DNA of 64,000 bases from Candidatus Saccharimonadota bacterium (GTDB taxonomy: Bacteria > Patescibacteriota > Saccharimonadia > Saccharimonadales > UBA4665): NCBI GenBank assembly GCA_029288485.1, contig JARIHC010000006.1, forward strand, positions 1 through 64,000, read 5' to 3'. Positions 8,801 to 15,789 of this stretch are shown in pieces. Position numbers and translations under genes: made by a program. Within the stretch, counting starts at the first letter, position 1; each line of letters opens with the position of its first letter. The notes under the pieces were generated by a model that saw only the letters and a list, made by a program, of their open reading frames with translations, was not told the DNA's origin and did not search any database.

Positions 8801-9241
8801 TACCCAGCCATTACCAACGTTACCGTCAATACCCGGTCCTAGCGCAATCCAGCCGGGACAATTAATTCCACCATCGCCGCTTAAGTGTGTGCCAAATTGA
8901 AAGTCCCCATGCTGCGGCCATTGATCAGTATTGCTAACACTACCGCCGCTACCAATTGGCCAGTGATATATCTGTGCGTTATCTGCCCACCCAGGAGCTG
9001 TTGATGTCAACGTGAAATGCGGATTAAGCAAGTTGCCACTTGTGTCGCGGGCCTTCATTACTAGAGACGACATCACGCCTGCACCTTCCCCGTCGCTGTC
9101 GTTTCCCCAGTCTCCGGGTACGCTGTCACCAGGTGGACAGTAAGTAGGCGCAGCAAGAGTTTTGCTATTGGACGACAGCACTAAACAGGCGCCGGTCATT
9201 ACCAAAGTTACAACTAGGAATTTAATAGCTAGCTTATACAT
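5879..9241 (-). CDS. Very large secreted surface protein of unknown function, Cys-containing
   Basis: About 1,120 residues from the ATG at 9241. A longer frame runs to 9334, but the chosen start gives a clean signal peptide (MYKLAIKFLVV... to TLAAP) and AAGG lies just before it. No family recognised. The mature part is rich in Gly, Ser, Thr, Asn and Trp. It looks like beta-rich domains, with a probable beta-helix near 6600-7000 (VFVDGNVYITG, LVVYGSFVADQVNL). Three segments in the C-terminal fifth share a Cys-x(18-20)-Cys pattern with an internal Trp. No sortase motif or C-terminal anchor is visible. It overlaps the SurA-like gene by 8 nt and lies 188 bases upstream of pilM on the same strand. 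A host-contact or pilus-associated adhesin is inference. Confidence 0.75.
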   Translation of the reverse strand: MYKLAIKFLVVTLVMTGACLVLSSNSKTLAAPTYCPPGDSVPGDWGNDSDGEGAGVMSSLVMKARDTSGNLLNPHFTLTSTAPGWADNAQIYHWPIGSGGSVSNTDQWPQHGDFQFGTHLSGDGGINCPGWIALGPGIDGNVGNGWVLNCKNPSGNNNIFQITHIDNPSGQSGRWEMYDSGLNLIDSNVNSGGATHIKFPVTNGANMRFTFVWVPEGPPPQPSAVGACRNLSITEAAGSTKTRTYVTVSNVTVNKVHYQHSDGSNSKWWTGLSQSNVNSFVGPGTGGDPPDNPDVAGAPAQNGETNMTVSKEWTYWPSANSITVTYRTDTLSGSTWSNGATQYLYRTADNHFAWSSSPQTISCFSAQCSITSVYGDGPGGIVLAGGTIHVHGTFTNTSPPPDYLDMLAGAYLDTPDGTKNLGFVPYNGYSYDFDINLAAPSDVETYSKTLTPQYNGSESNMSGCGISPNVYQQFTVSSIGAQSDLSPTIEHPNTVNYGATITFHWVNPPANFSHSVNDTVSASLYKKTPSGAISTPCAPSSYSQGSWNIPSPNPPDYYTVWSHSCAIAPGSYVAGDEYCSEVSAQYSGGYVGPDSNVIFGVGPAQDSKCPRVVNEPYFKVYNGDIFTGGEFDQCLDNAHGGGGTLAGYADISDPAGATRGSSSELSALALIKITGVASAQSIVGRNPQNINRPPTNLTFANHNVTVDSASRESPVLGGNFDGCRTLTNESAPPTAPTLGNATLTAPALGSMSGAYKRSGDLTIRGGTLAAGHNVSVFVDGNVYITGPINYGTGWTAGTAPSFVLHATGSIYIKPSVTTLSGLYIAQKNSSGTGGKIYTCANGFTPMSAHDLYTCNNQLVVYGSFVADQVNLMRTFGSLRDEEPNPGSPGGTPAVDLTWSSCGTAGAGLAGESCPSSAQLSTLRCTAVNEPSDTNGWSDNKICVPNSSSVNLYWTHCENYSGCDQSAGSVAGDPGVLYLNSIKNGVGTPGGKKYPYCTQWNVPGDPDTWADNWLCSDQNIGLSFGSAGGAGCVKINELADHDANWQSGYYLCVNTSGSTGPTPKGPPFTACSNKGTETDSKACAAEIFEYSPALYLTSPAVQPPGGGVIQWQAMTNLPPVL
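6086..6472 (-). repeat. Three Cys-Trp-Cys repeat units inside the large surface protein
   Basis: Units at 6413-6472, 6197-6256 and 6086-6151 encode CTAVNEPSDT...SDNKIC, CTQWNVPGDP...ADNWLC and CVKINELADH...SGYYLC. Each is 20-22 residues with Cys at both ends, an acidic centre, a central Trp and a hydrophobic residue before the last Cys. A looser match lies near 8792-8860 (C...IDGNVGNGWVLNC). Confidence 0.6.
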
Positions 9242-10193
9242 TGACCTTATATCCATAGTGCTTTTTAGCTTGCGCCAGCTGTTGCTGGAAGGTGGCATCG
9301 CTACCACCGCCCGAAACTTTATCCATTCTAACAACCAGGAAGTAAGATTCGGCGGTGCTGTTCTGATCAGTTGCAGAGTTTGACACTCTTACTACAAACG
9401 GCGAACTGAGCTGACCTGGTTTCATGCTAGTTATTTTTCCCCGGATAGATCTAGCTACTAGTAAGCCAATCTGCTTCAGCGGCCCATTGAATGAACTCGA
9501 ATGCTGCTGTGTCGAATAATAAGAATTCTCACCTACCATAGGATCGGCATGTTCCATCTGAATTGCCTGATCAAATGTGATCTTGCCGGATTTTATTTGA
9601 TTATATAAGTTGGTAATAAACTTCTGGGCGTATTGCTTATCCTGAGCTATAGCCGCCGGATTTCCTAATAACGGGTTGGCTTTTTGTTGTTCGGGCAGCA
9701 GGCCTGATTGGTATGGTACGTAGCGGCTAAAGTTAGCAACCAATAGTTTACCCTGGTAGACCCCTTCATTGTGGTTGTCCAGCTTCGTCAAGTAAAGCTG
9801 GTTTACTAAGTTTTGATAACCATACGGGTTGGTCTTTTTTTGCTTAGTGACACTAGACCCGTAAGCCTGTGTTATGTCAGCTTGAGTAACAGTCACATGA
9901 TATTGCTTGGCCATAGCCTCGGTAAGGTATTTATCGGCCAGCACGGTCGCCGCCTGGTGATCGCTAACTTTATTTTTTTTACCATCAGTCACCTGGAGGC
10001 TCTCTATATCTTTTTTGTATATCTTATGACCGGCCGCTTGGGCGTAGACTTTTTGACCTATATGCCCGGGGTGAGTTATCAGCACTATAGCCGCTATTAC
10101 TACAATACCGAGACCAATAAGAATCAAACGTCCCCTTTGACGATTACTAGGAGCAGGTTGTGCTGGTGGCGCTGAAATCTTTGTATCGGCCAT
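9234..10193 (-). CDS. Membrane-anchored SurA/PrsA-like foldase
   Basis: 319 residues. A short cytoplasmic Pro-rich start and an uncleaved helix (about residues 24-41, LILIGLGIVVIAAIVLI) precede a SurA_N-like helical domain (YKKDIESLQV ... TVTQADITQAYG) and a C-terminal region resembling a parvulin module (KITSMKPGQLSSPFVV, ESYFLVVRMDKV). Such proteins help secreted proteins fold outside the membrane. Whether the parvulin active site is intact cannot be judged by eye. Its last codons overlap the start of the giant secreted protein by 8 nt, so chaperone and probable client are co-translated. Confidence 0.75.
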   Translation of the reverse strand: MADTKISAPPAQPAPSNRQRGRLILIGLGIVVIAAIVLITHPGHIGQKVYAQAAGHKIYKKDIESLQVTDGKKNKVSDHQAATVLADKYLTEAMAKQYHVTVTQADITQAYGSSVTKQKKTNPYGYQNLVNQLYLTKLDNHNEGVYQGKLLVANFSRYVPYQSGLLPEQQKANPLLGNPAAIAQDKQYAQKFITNLYNQIKSGKITFDQAIQMEHADPMVGENSYYSTQQHSSSFNGPLKQIGLLVARSIRGKITSMKPGQLSSPFVVRVSNSATDQNSTAESYFLVVRMDKVSGGGSDATFQQQLAQAKKHYGYKVNV

Positions 10194-10220
10194 ACGTAAC
10201 GCTAGTGTTTATCTAGCATT

Positions 10221-10229
10221 ACTATAGCA
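10221..10229 (-). promoter_or_regulatory. Extended -10 box upstream of the SurA-like gene
   Basis: Minus-strand TGCTATAGT, about 27 nt before the ATG at 10193, giving a leader of roughly 20 nt. No good -35 is visible. Confidence 0.45.
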
Positions 10230-10285
10230 CAGTGCCGCATATGTTAACCAAATTTGCGGGCCGCCATTTTGGCTATAGACAGGAT

Positions 10286-10855
10286 TTAGCCGTCAATCTT
10301 GACCGGAACGTTCTTGATTTTGCCGACAGAGATGATTTTGCCGGTGCGTGGGTCTCTAACAACTACACGGAATTGCTCGCGGGCAGGCTCCCAATGTCCA
10401 TTAACCTTCTTTTCTTTGACGCCGCGGGTAGCCAAGTCCAAAAAGTTGAACGACTTGCCGTTTGAGCTAGACACGGGATACCAGCCGTCGCCTTCTATGC
10501 CTGTCCAGTGGCCTTTAACCTTGATCTGTCCCCTGTGCTGGCCTGATCCTTGCAAGCCTTCGCAGCCTGGCGCATCCCAATACGTACCAGTGGTTTGTAT
10601 CTCCGTCCTGCTAGGATTTATCATAATAGATTTTACATCGTGTGGCGGTCTTTCAAGCTTTTTAATACAGCTTGCGCCGCTGGCCTCAGCAGTGCCCGGA
10701 CCTGCGTAAGCTTGCTGCTCCACTGCCCACGGTACAACCTGCGAACCCAGTTCTTCTGCAGACATGGAGGGCGCTGCGCCCGGAGCTTCGACAGAGCGTA
10801 CTTTGGCCGGTACTTGATCAACGGCCTGAATGGCATGATGCTCGATACTAATCAT
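10286..10855 (-). CDS. Hypothetical protein with GHW-type basic C-terminal domain
   Basis: 189 residues from the ATG at 10855; an ATG nine bases upstream lies inside the -10 box and is rejected. No family recognised, no signal peptide and no membrane helix. The second half is compact and polar with two similar G-H-W segments (KGHWTGIEGDGWYPV, NGHWEPAREQFRVVV) and ends PRTGKIISVGKIKNVPVKIDG. It has the best-spaced consensus promoter in this part of the window, a TTGACA and TATAAT pair, and the start codon lies 7 nt after the -10. That suggests a well-expressed leaderless gene. Confidence 0.7.
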   Translation of the reverse strand: MISIEHHAIQAVDQVPAKVRSVEAPGAAPSMSAEELGSQVVPWAVEQQAYAGPGTAEASGASCIKKLERPPHDVKSIMINPSRTEIQTTGTYWDAPGCEGLQGSGQHRGQIKVKGHWTGIEGDGWYPVSSSNGKSFNFLDLATRGVKEKKVNGHWEPAREQFRVVVRDPRTGKIISVGKIKNVPVKIDG

Positions 10856-10862
10856 AATTGAC

Positions 10863-10890
10863 ATTATACATTATTTGGTGCTTATGTCAA
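10863..10890 (-). promoter_or_regulatory. Consensus sigma70 promoter, leaderless geometry
   Basis: Minus-strand TTGACA, a 16-nt spacer and TATAAT. The -10 ends 7 nt before the ATG at 10855. Confidence 0.75.
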
Positions 10891-10907
10891 GCTATGGGCA
10901 GTCTGAA

Positions 10908-12383
10908 TCAATGTCCAGCCGCGACAGTTGCTTCGCCGTGACTAGGATCGGTTTTCGCCTTTTGCTGACGAATAATAAAAGTGGCTATTAATGCGGCGGC
11001 TATACCGAAGGTAGAGCCTATTAGATATCCATCGTGGAAGCCGTGGACCGTAGCTGATGTAATCTGCTGCTGAGTGGGCGGCGCCATCAAATGCAGATTT
11101 TGAATAAAATCTTTGGCCCCAGAACTAGCTATACCTGTTAGTACAGCCAGGCCAAGCGCTCCACCGACTTGCTGGGATGTATTTAGCAGCCCGGAAGCCA
11201 AGCCGGATTCATGATGAGGAACACCTGAGGTTGCTGCTACAGTGCCGCTCACAAACACTCCCCCCATACCAAATGCCATCAGCATTAAACCGGGTGCGAC
11301 ATCACCCCAAAAAGTACCATGAACCGGGATATGCGACAGCCAAAACAGGCCAGCCGACACAAATAGCGGCGCTATCATTAGAATAGGCTTATAGCCGACC
11401 TTTTTAATAACTTTCGGAACATTGGTCGCGACGATAGCGATGACAAGCGGCATAACCAGGAAGCACAGACCAGTCTTAACTGGCGAGTATCCGAGGACCT
11501 CTTGCATATATAACGTAGTAAAGAAAAATATCGAGAACATTCCGGCGGCCATACAAAACATAAGAAGATCGGCGCCGGATAAGTTGCGAATCCTGAAGAT
11601 ACCTAACGGCACCAACGGGTGTTTTACCCGCCGCTCATTCCACACGAATGCCGCCAGCGCAGCAATAGCGATACCAAAGAATATTAGAGAGCTGGTGGAA
11701 GTCCAGCCGTTAGTCGGCGCCTTTACTAACCCGTAAACCAAGGAGATCAAACCGCCAGTAGCCAGTACTGCTCCTGGCAGATCAAGTTCGCTGTGCTCAA
11801 CGGTCGAGTCGTGCTTGTCCAAGATCATGAGGGCGGCGATGACAACAATAATACCTACTGGCACATTAACGAAGAAGTTCCAGCGCCAATCTAGGTATTG
11901 CGTAAGAATACCGCCGAGCAGCACGCCGGCGGCCGCGCCGCCGGAAGCTACCGCGCCCCAAACGCTCAGCGCCACGTTGCGCTCATGCCCTTCTTTATAT
12001 GTAACGAGCACAATCGATAGTGCGGCCGGAGACATAAAGGCGCCGGCTAGACCCTGCATCCCCCGCGCAATAATAATCCAGCTTTCGGACTGGGCAATAC
12101 CGCATGCTAGCGAGGCGAGAGTAAATACTATTACACCGGCCAGAAAAATTTTGCGGCGGCCAAAGAGGTCGGCGGCGCGGCCGCCCAAAAGCAAAAAACC
12201 GCCAAAGGTTAGCGTATACATAGTGATGATCCACTGCAGATTTTCCTGCGTCATATGAAAAGCGCGCTGGATTGCCGGCAGCGCCACATTGACGATAGAC
12301 ACATCAAGCACGACCATAAACTGGGCTAACGCCAGCAATATTAGGATTAACCAGTGGTTTGTCTGTTTGCTCTTTTTGCTCAC
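10908..12383 (-). CDS. DHA2-family (EmrB/QacA type) MFS exporter
   Basis: 491 residues from a GTG at 12383, with about 14 hydrophobic segments. Family signatures are LDVSIVNVALPAIQ in helix 1 (motif D1 of 14-helix drug:H+ antiporters), motif A in the loop GGRAADLFGRRKIF, and the helix-5 motif C region (GAVASGGAAAGVLLGG). It probably exports drugs or small amphiphiles; the substrate is unknown. A longer frame overlaps the divergent MMPL gene and is rejected, because GTG sits 7 nt after a TATAAA box and begins the protein just before helix 1. It pairs head to head with an MMPL exporter. Confidence 0.88.
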   Translation of the reverse strand: MSKKSKQTNHWLILILLALAQFMVVLDVSIVNVALPAIQRAFHMTQENLQWIITMYTLTFGGFLLLGGRAADLFGRRKIFLAGVIVFTLASLACGIAQSESWIIIARGMQGLAGAFMSPAALSIVLVTYKEGHERNVALSVWGAVASGGAAAGVLLGGILTQYLDWRWNFFVNVPVGIIVVIAALMILDKHDSTVEHSELDLPGAVLATGGLISLVYGLVKAPTNGWTSTSSLIFFGIAIAALAAFVWNERRVKHPLVPLGIFRIRNLSGADLLMFCMAAGMFSIFFFTTLYMQEVLGYSPVKTGLCFLVMPLVIAIVATNVPKVIKKVGYKPILMIAPLFVSAGLFWLSHIPVHGTFWGDVAPGLMLMAFGMGGVFVSGTVAATSGVPHHESGLASGLLNTSQQVGGALGLAVLTGIASSGAKDFIQNLHLMAPPTQQQITSATVHGFHDGYLIGSTFGIAAALIATFIIRQQKAKTDPSHGEATVAAGH

Positions 12384-12390
12384 TATACTA

Positions 12391-12437
12391 TTTATACTAT
12401 AGGAAAGTTTTGTTTTTTCAAATTTAAACGATACATT
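12391..12437. promoter_or_regulatory. Divergent promoter pair between the DHA2 and MMPL exporters
   Basis: Minus strand: TATAAA (12391-12396) ends 7 nt before the GTG at 12383, with TTGAAA 19 nt further upstream. Plus strand: TACATT (12432-12437) ends 7 nt before the ATG at 12445, with TTGTTT 16 nt upstream. Both fit leaderless starts inside a 61-nt intergenic region. Confidence 0.5.
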
Positions 12438-12444
12438 GTAAGTA

Positions 12445-14634
12445 ATGTTTGAGAAAATTGCTCGTTTCTCGGTTCGGTTTCGCTGGCTAGTAATTATTGT
12501 TTGGATAGCTGCCATCCCGATTGTTACAGCCAACTTCCCCAGCATTACCGACGTTTCCAAAAATGATAACTCATCCTTTCTTCCCAAAGATAGTCCTACT
12601 ACGCAGGCCGGCAAGCTAGAAACCGCTTTTCAGAGTGATAAAACAGCTAGCACTGCAGCCATCGTGGCTGTAAGCAGCAGAGGACCGCTGACAGCTGACG
12701 ACAATGTCGCTATCGATCGCATAGCAGCGGCCGTCAGCCATGTAACTTACGTTACCTCCGTACAAAACCAAGGCGTTTCGGCTGACGGCCAAGCCCGGCA
12801 GCTACTTGTAGGTGTCGGCGGCGCGGCCTTTGGCGACCAGGCTACTAGTATCGTGCAAGAGATCCGGGCTCAATTAAATAAGGATGTACCGCCGGGACTC
12901 AGTCTGCACCTGACCGGTGATATGGCCTCTGGCGTAGACGCCGAATCAGCCAATCAAAAAGGTCGCAACAGTACCGAAACCTACACGATTATTATGATTA
13001 TCATTTTGTTGCTGCTGGTCTTCCGCGCTCTGTTAGCCCCGCTAGTAACATTATTGCCGGCCGCCTTAGTACTAGCTATTTCCCAGCCGGTAGTCGCCGA
13101 ATCAACCAAGATTGGCGTGGAAGTATCGTTCATTACCCAGATTTTACTGATTGTCTTAATATTAGGCGCTGGTACCGATTATGGATTATTCCTGGTTTTC
13201 CGGGTGCGCGAAGAGCTGCGGCGCGGCCTAGAACCCAAAGAAGCGGTAATCAAAGCCTTATCGAGAGTTGGCGAATCAATCACTTTTTCGGCCGCTACGG
13301 TTATCGCTGCGCTTGTTAGTTTGCTGCTAGCCACCTTTGGCATGTATAAAGGTCTGGGTCCGGCATTAGCTATCGCTCTAGCAATCATGTTATTGGCGGC
13401 TCTTACATTCTTGCCGGCTCTGTTATCAATACTCGGGCGGGCCGTTTTTTGGCCCAGCAAAACGCGAGCCCGCGAGCCCAAGATTGGCCTGTGGGGTCGA
13501 GTAGCCGACCGGGTTATTCAAAAGCCTAAATTGATGCTAATCGCAGGCGTCATAATTTTTGGCGGCTTGTCGCTCGGGATTATTGGCTATAAGACAACTG
13601 GATTCGGCAACCAAGCTGCCCCAGCCGGCAGCGACTCCGCCCAGGGCCAGCAAGCTATCGCGGCGCATTTCCCGGCCGCCAATAACAATCCTGATCTGTT
13701 AATTCTGCAGTTTAACCAGCCTATTTGGAATAATTTATCAGCTCTTCAAAAGGCTCAAACCGGGCTATCTAGTTCTAAAAGCTTCAAAGACGTAACCGGG
13801 CCTTTTAACGCCAACGGCTTCCAGTTAACGCCGGCGACCCTGCAGCAAATCCATGCCAGCAGTACCGATAACCCTGCTGCCCAAGCGATTTCGCAGTTCA
13901 TTAGCGCCGACGGCAAGACTGTTCAGTTCTATTCACTGCCCTCAGCAGGACCTAGCGGCAGCCAAGCAGCCACCGAGTCCACACCTACCATGCGCGCCGA
14001 GCTGCAAAAGGTCGCTCAAAGTGTAGGCGCCGTACAAAACCAGGTCTATGGTATTGACTCTGTAGGTTACGACGTCAGCCATACCGCCAATAACGACCTA
14101 AAGCGCATCGTGCCTATTGTACTCCTTATAATAGCTCTGTTACTGGCTGTATTACTGCGCAGTCTGGTAGCTCCATGGTATCTCATTGCCACCGTCGGCT
14201 TTTCGTATCTAGCAACTATGGGTTTTGCCATGATCGTCTTCGTCCACTTAGGACACCAAGATGGTCTTAACTTTATCTTGCCCTTCTTAATGTTTATCTT
14301 TTCTATGGCGCTTGGCGAGGATTATAACATTCTGGTCATGAGCCGTATCCGCGAAGAGAGCCACAAAGAAAAAACTCTGTTCGCAGCTGTTACCAAAGCC
14401 GTCGGTGTCACCGGCACTACTGTCACTTCGGCCGGCTTAATACTAGCTGGCACCTTCACTATTCTTGGTTTAGTTGGCGGCAACCAGCAGGTTGAACAGA
14501 TAGGATATTCCATAGCCTTTGGTATTATGTTGGATACATTTTTTGTTCGAACCCTGTTGGTTCCCTCTATTGTCACTCTGCTAGGCCGCTATAATTGGTG
14601 GCCTTCCAAGCTCTACTACGAATCAAAGGGCTAA
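12445..14634 (+). CDS. MMPL/RND-superfamily transporter
   Basis: 729 residues in two similar halves. Each half has one helix, an extracytoplasmic domain and a block of about five helices, the layout of MmpL/YdfJ-type RND exporters. Visible signatures are the start FSVRFRWLVIIVWIAAIP, GAGTDYGLFLVFRVREEL in the first half, and the matching GEDYNILVMSRIREE in the second. Actinobacterial relatives export lipids or drugs; the substrate here is unknown. It is divergent from the DHA2 exporter through 61 bases. Its last 12 bases overlap the convergent DUF1697 gene. Confidence 0.9.
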   Translation: MFEKIARFSVRFRWLVIIVWIAAIPIVTANFPSITDVSKNDNSSFLPKDSPTTQAGKLETAFQSDKTASTAAIVAVSSRGPLTADDNVAIDRIAAAVSHVTYVTSVQNQGVSADGQARQLLVGVGGAAFGDQATSIVQEIRAQLNKDVPPGLSLHLTGDMASGVDAESANQKGRNSTETYTIIMIIILLLLVFRALLAPLVTLLPAALVLAISQPVVAESTKIGVEVSFITQILLIVLILGAGTDYGLFLVFRVREELRRGLEPKEAVIKALSRVGESITFSAATVIAALVSLLLATFGMYKGLGPALAIALAIMLLAALTFLPALLSILGRAVFWPSKTRAREPKIGLWGRVADRVIQKPKLMLIAGVIIFGGLSLGIIGYKTTGFGNQAAPAGSDSAQGQQAIAAHFPAANNNPDLLILQFNQPIWNNLSALQKAQTGLSSSKSFKDVTGPFNANGFQLTPATLQQIHASSTDNPAAQAISQFISADGKTVQFYSLPSAGPSGSQAATESTPTMRAELQKVAQSVGAVQNQVYGIDSVGYDVSHTANNDLKRIVPIVLLIIALLLAVLLRSLVAPWYLIATVGFSYLATMGFAMIVFVHLGHQDGLNFILPFLMFIFSMALGEDYNILVMSRIREESHKEKTLFAAVTKAVGVTGTTVTSAGLILAGTFTILGLVGGNQQVEQIGYSIAFGIMLDTFFVRTLLVPSIVTLLGRYNWWPSKLYYESKG

Positions 14635-15144
14635 AACTTTGCGTAGGGTCTTGAGGTTGCGGTTGGTGTTGAACTGACGGTACTTGGACTTAGTAAGCAG
14701 TTTATTAAAGCCTGTTTTGAGTGTCGCGCCTTTATCCACCCGCCAGTAAACCACTCCTGGTCCAACTGCTACCTGCTCGCCAGGAGTTAGATCACACGGC
14801 TCACTCGCCAGGTCTTTTTCCAAGCCGTTTTCCATGAAAATTACGTAGTCGTGCTGGTCAGTGCCAGCCGTACCAAAGGGGTACTTCTTAACTATCTCCG
14901 CCAGTTTCTCTATTGGTAATACCTGGGCTTTGGCCGGGTAATTGAAGGTCTTTTGGAGAGCCGTTTCTATAGTGATTTTAAGGTCAGTGGTATCTTGGTC
15001 GTCTTCGAAGACCACGTTGCCTGATTGCAGCAGCGTAACCACATTTTTTAGGCCGGCTTTTTCCAGGCAAGCCTTTAGGTCAGCCATTTTGACGATCCGG
15101 CCGCCAACATTTATACCTCTTAGAAAAACTGCGTATTTAGCCAT
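14623..15144 (-). CDS. DUF1697 family protein
   Basis: 173 residues. The opening AKYAVFLRGINVGG and the later LLQSGNVVFED are the hallmarks of DUF1697 (COG3797), a widespread cytoplasmic family of unknown function. The ATG lies 6 nt after an extended -10 (TGA-TAGAAT), so a leaderless start is likely. Its 3' end overlaps the convergent MMPL gene by 12 nt, and only 33 nt separate its start from the divergent HAD gene. Confidence 0.88.
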   Translation of the reverse strand: MAKYAVFLRGINVGGRIVKMADLKACLEKAGLKNVVTLLQSGNVVFEDDQDTTDLKITIETALQKTFNYPAKAQVLPIEKLAEIVKKYPFGTAGTDQHDYVIFMENGLEKDLASEPCDLTPGEQVAVGPGVVYWRVDKGATLKTGFNKLLTKSKYRQFNTNRNLKTLRKVLAL

Positions 15145-15150
15145 GTATTT

Positions 15151-15171
15151 ATTCTATCAGTCTGCTATCCT
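15151..15171. promoter_or_regulatory. Compact divergent promoter pair (DUF1697 / HAD)
   Basis: Minus: TGATAGAAT (15151-15159), 6 nt before the ATG at 15144. Plus: TGCTATCCT (15163-15171), 6 nt before the GTG at 15178. Two extended -10 elements sit back to back with no -35 room needed. Confidence 0.55.
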
Positions 15172-15177
15172 TATATG

Positions 15178-15771
15178 GTGATTAGGGCGATCTTTTTTGA
15201 TTTTTATAATGTATGGCTGCCTAACCCTTTTAATAAGTATCTAGAGTTAGCTAGGCAGCGAGATCCCATCGCGGCCAGCGAACTAGAATCTATCGTAGGA
15301 AAATATTTTGAGGGCGAGGTTGATGCTACTTATGTGGCTGATTTTATTCGTATCAAACTGAGCCAACCTGACGTGAAAGCCGAGCAATTTATCTTGAGCG
15401 AGTCGGCCATATCGCCCGAAGTAACTACTTTCATGCGCGAATTGCATGGACATTTTGTAAAATTGGGCGTATTGGCTAATCTAGGATCCCAGGAATACAA
15501 ACTGCTAACTGACTTTAACAATCATAATCAGTTATTTGAAGTTATTACCGGACCGCTGCCGCAAGGCCTTAAACTACCCCTGTTAAGTCAGGAAGTGTTT
15601 GCTGCTGCCTTGCAGCAGATAGGCGAGCCGCCGCGTTCCTGCGTAGCCATTACTGGAGATTTAACATACCAACGATTTGCCGAAAGCCTAGGTATGAATA
15701 CGTTAGCCTTTGAAGGCTTGCCTAAACTACGCCAGACTTTAGAGCAAGAACTAGCTAGCGAAGTTCCCTAA
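15178..15771 (+). CDS. HAD-superfamily hydrolase-like protein, divergent motifs
   Basis: 197 residues if started at the GTG 15178; an ATG at 15175 would add one residue but lies only 3 nt from the -10 box. The Rossmann-like HAD order is visible: nucleophile Asp in FFDFYNVW (DxY rather than DxD, as in haloacid dehalogenase-like members), a Ser/Thr motif LANLGS, a Lys motif QGLKLP, and ITGDLTY where most members have two acidic residues. Substrate unknown. The weakened motif IV leaves activity uncertain. It converges on the LysM gene with an 18-nt gap. Confidence 0.75.
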   Translation: MIRAIFFDFYNVWLPNPFNKYLELARQRDPIAASELESIVGKYFEGEVDATYVADFIRIKLSQPDVKAEQFILSESAISPEVTTFMRELHGHFVKLGVLANLGSQEYKLLTDFNNHNQLFEVITGPLPQGLKLPLLSQEVFAAALQQIGEPPRSCVAITGDLTYQRFAESLGMNTLAFEGLPKLRQTLEQELASEVP

Positions 15772-15789
15772 ACTGCCTGTAAGCTGATT

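Noticed and set aside
8069-8900. Long plus-strand frames (211 and 140 codons) opposite the giant secreted protein
   Set aside because: Arg/Thr-rich shadow translations of the minus-strand Ser/Thr/Gly-rich gene; no promoter or ribosome site.
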